DNA from: Rhynochetos jubatus
Taxonomy: Eukaryota; Chordata; Aves; Eurypygiformes; Rhynochetidae
Assembly: GCA_027574665.1 (NCBI GenBank)
Contig: CM050648.1
Span: 62,332,863 to 62,396,862, forward strand
Length of the DNA: 64,000 nt
Direction: 5' to 3'
The notes below the pieces were generated by a model, which was not told the origin of the DNA, did no database searches, and saw nothing but the letters and a program-made list of their open reading frames with translations. Positions 63,201 through 64,000 of the stretch are shown piece after piece; position 1 is the first letter of the stretch, and the number at the start of each line of letters is the position of its first letter. The translations under genes and the position numbers were made by a program.

Positions 63201-64000
63201 GAACAGTAAATTTCACAGCAAGGAGAAGTATGTTTACAATACAGATTGGAATTACATCATTATGATCCTCTAACATGCCAGGAGATGTGGGAAGTTTCAG
63301 GCCTAAAGGAAGCAAGTGAATAAAAAAGAAGTAGTAATTCTAAAGGAAAATACCACTGGTCAGCATACGACATCATTTATTTGCTGGTTTTGAACTTTTC
63401 ACTGTTTATCAAAGAGAAATTTGGAGGCTTGTTTTCGAAAGAAGAAAACATATTTGTGCAAAAATTAAACTGCAGCCTTTTAGCAGACGTCATGTTAGTT
63501 TGATATACTCTGGCCATAAAAACAACAACAAAAATAAGTGATTCTATATAAACAGTCCTCACACTGCTAAGAGTTTGCAGAAAAAATGTGCACACACAAA
63601 ATGATTCAGCACATTCATTGCCAGGTTTTAAAATGGCTTTACATAATCTAATGAAATTTAAATACAGTAAAAGGATAAAGCTTTGATGCCCAAACTCTCA
63701 TTTCAATATTTTCTTTTTCATGAAGTAAGCAGAAAACCCCAAAGAGCAGTTTTAATTAGCTTTATTCTAATCAGATTTAGAAATTAGACAAATAGATGGC
63801 TTAGAATATATCTACTTTGTTTAGAATAAAAATGATTCCTGAGAGAACTTGAGATGGCAGCATTTCCTGTAACATAAATAGTGGATTTTGTGTGGGAGGA
63901 GACCTTATATCAAAATAATTTAGTAAAGATTGACATAACAGAGATGTCTGGGGGTTAGATTTTTTTCTTACATCCCACTTCTTTATTTTTTCTTTTCTTT
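54281..64000. other. Unique AT-rich stretch to the end of the window
   Basis: Nearly 10 kb without a recognised gene or transposon. Included are a 20-base tandem duplication (56667-56706) and a locally GC-richer part (56740-57200) with exon-like texture. The longest open frame of the window lies here (59535-60038, +, 167 codons); it has no domain, its second half is rich in Phe, Ile and Thr from T-rich DNA, and I consider it chance. Homopolymers: A14 at 56355-56368, T13 at 56802-56814, T11 at 62548-62558. Confidence 0.5.
56667..56706. repeat. Two-copy 20-base tandem duplication
   Basis: tgggtttaacagaaatatga (56667-56686) is followed directly by the same 20 bases with one change, a to c at the fifteenth base (56687-56706). 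A minimal two-unit tandem, likely slippage. Confidence 0.92.

Noticed and set aside
1-64000. CRISPR arrays, tRNA, rRNA, bacterial operons or phage genes
   Set aside because: No regularly spaced repeats, no tRNA-like internal promoter boxes that I could find, and all mobile DNA is of avian CR1/LTR type.

Overview
This window looks like bird nuclear DNA with no recognisable functional gene. It is AT-rich. Almost everything identifiable is a dead transposable element of typically avian kind: 5'-truncated CR1 LINEs with the usual 3' end (copies of an ATTCTATG-like unit next to a TTCCAACC block), and solo endogenous-retrovirus LTRs opening with a TGTCATGGTTTAACC-like end or carrying the repeated 'ctggagcag / actgcag' blocks common in avian LTRs. 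The repeat content says bird, probably Neoaves; I cannot name the species.

Layout. 1-11360: single-copy-looking AT-rich DNA with one CR1 scrap (5875-5945) and an unusual pair of overlapping inverted repeats (4783-4815). 11361-13190: an LTR, a short CR1 3' end, and a longer CR1 with a decayed reverse-transcriptase end. 13191-16200: unique DNA containing an unidentified, broken minus-strand open frame (14161-14953). 16201-19477: a CR1 carrying an (AC)20 microsatellite, then an LTR of about 1.1 kb with a small CR1 nested inside it. 21060-22194: a GC-richer segment followed by a related LTR in the opposite orientation. 25892-26390: an LTR paralogous to the one at 11361. 27890-28200: an unexplained GC-rich patch. 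30715-31210 and 32796-33962: CR1 copies; the second keeps reverse-transcriptase motifs in broken frames. 33963-45467: 11.5 kb of mostly unique DNA with another long, nearly open minus-strand frame (34387-34998). 45468-46523: a very old, internally decayed CR1. 49968-54280: an LTR scrap, a possible poly(A)-tailed retrocopy end (50981-51047), a CR1 and a third member of the GC-richer LTR group. 54281-64000: unique AT-rich DNA.

I found no intact protein-coding gene, no structural RNA and no CRISPR. The ORFs present have the lengths expected by chance or lie in repeats. The region reads as intergenic or deep intronic sequence, and its history is successive CR1 and LTR insertion followed by decay. 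I did not find a convincing new biological system. The best leads are the two unidentified minus-strand frames, the possible poly(A)-type retrocopy end (unusual in birds), the nested CR1-in-LTR insertion, and the overlapping inverted repeats.
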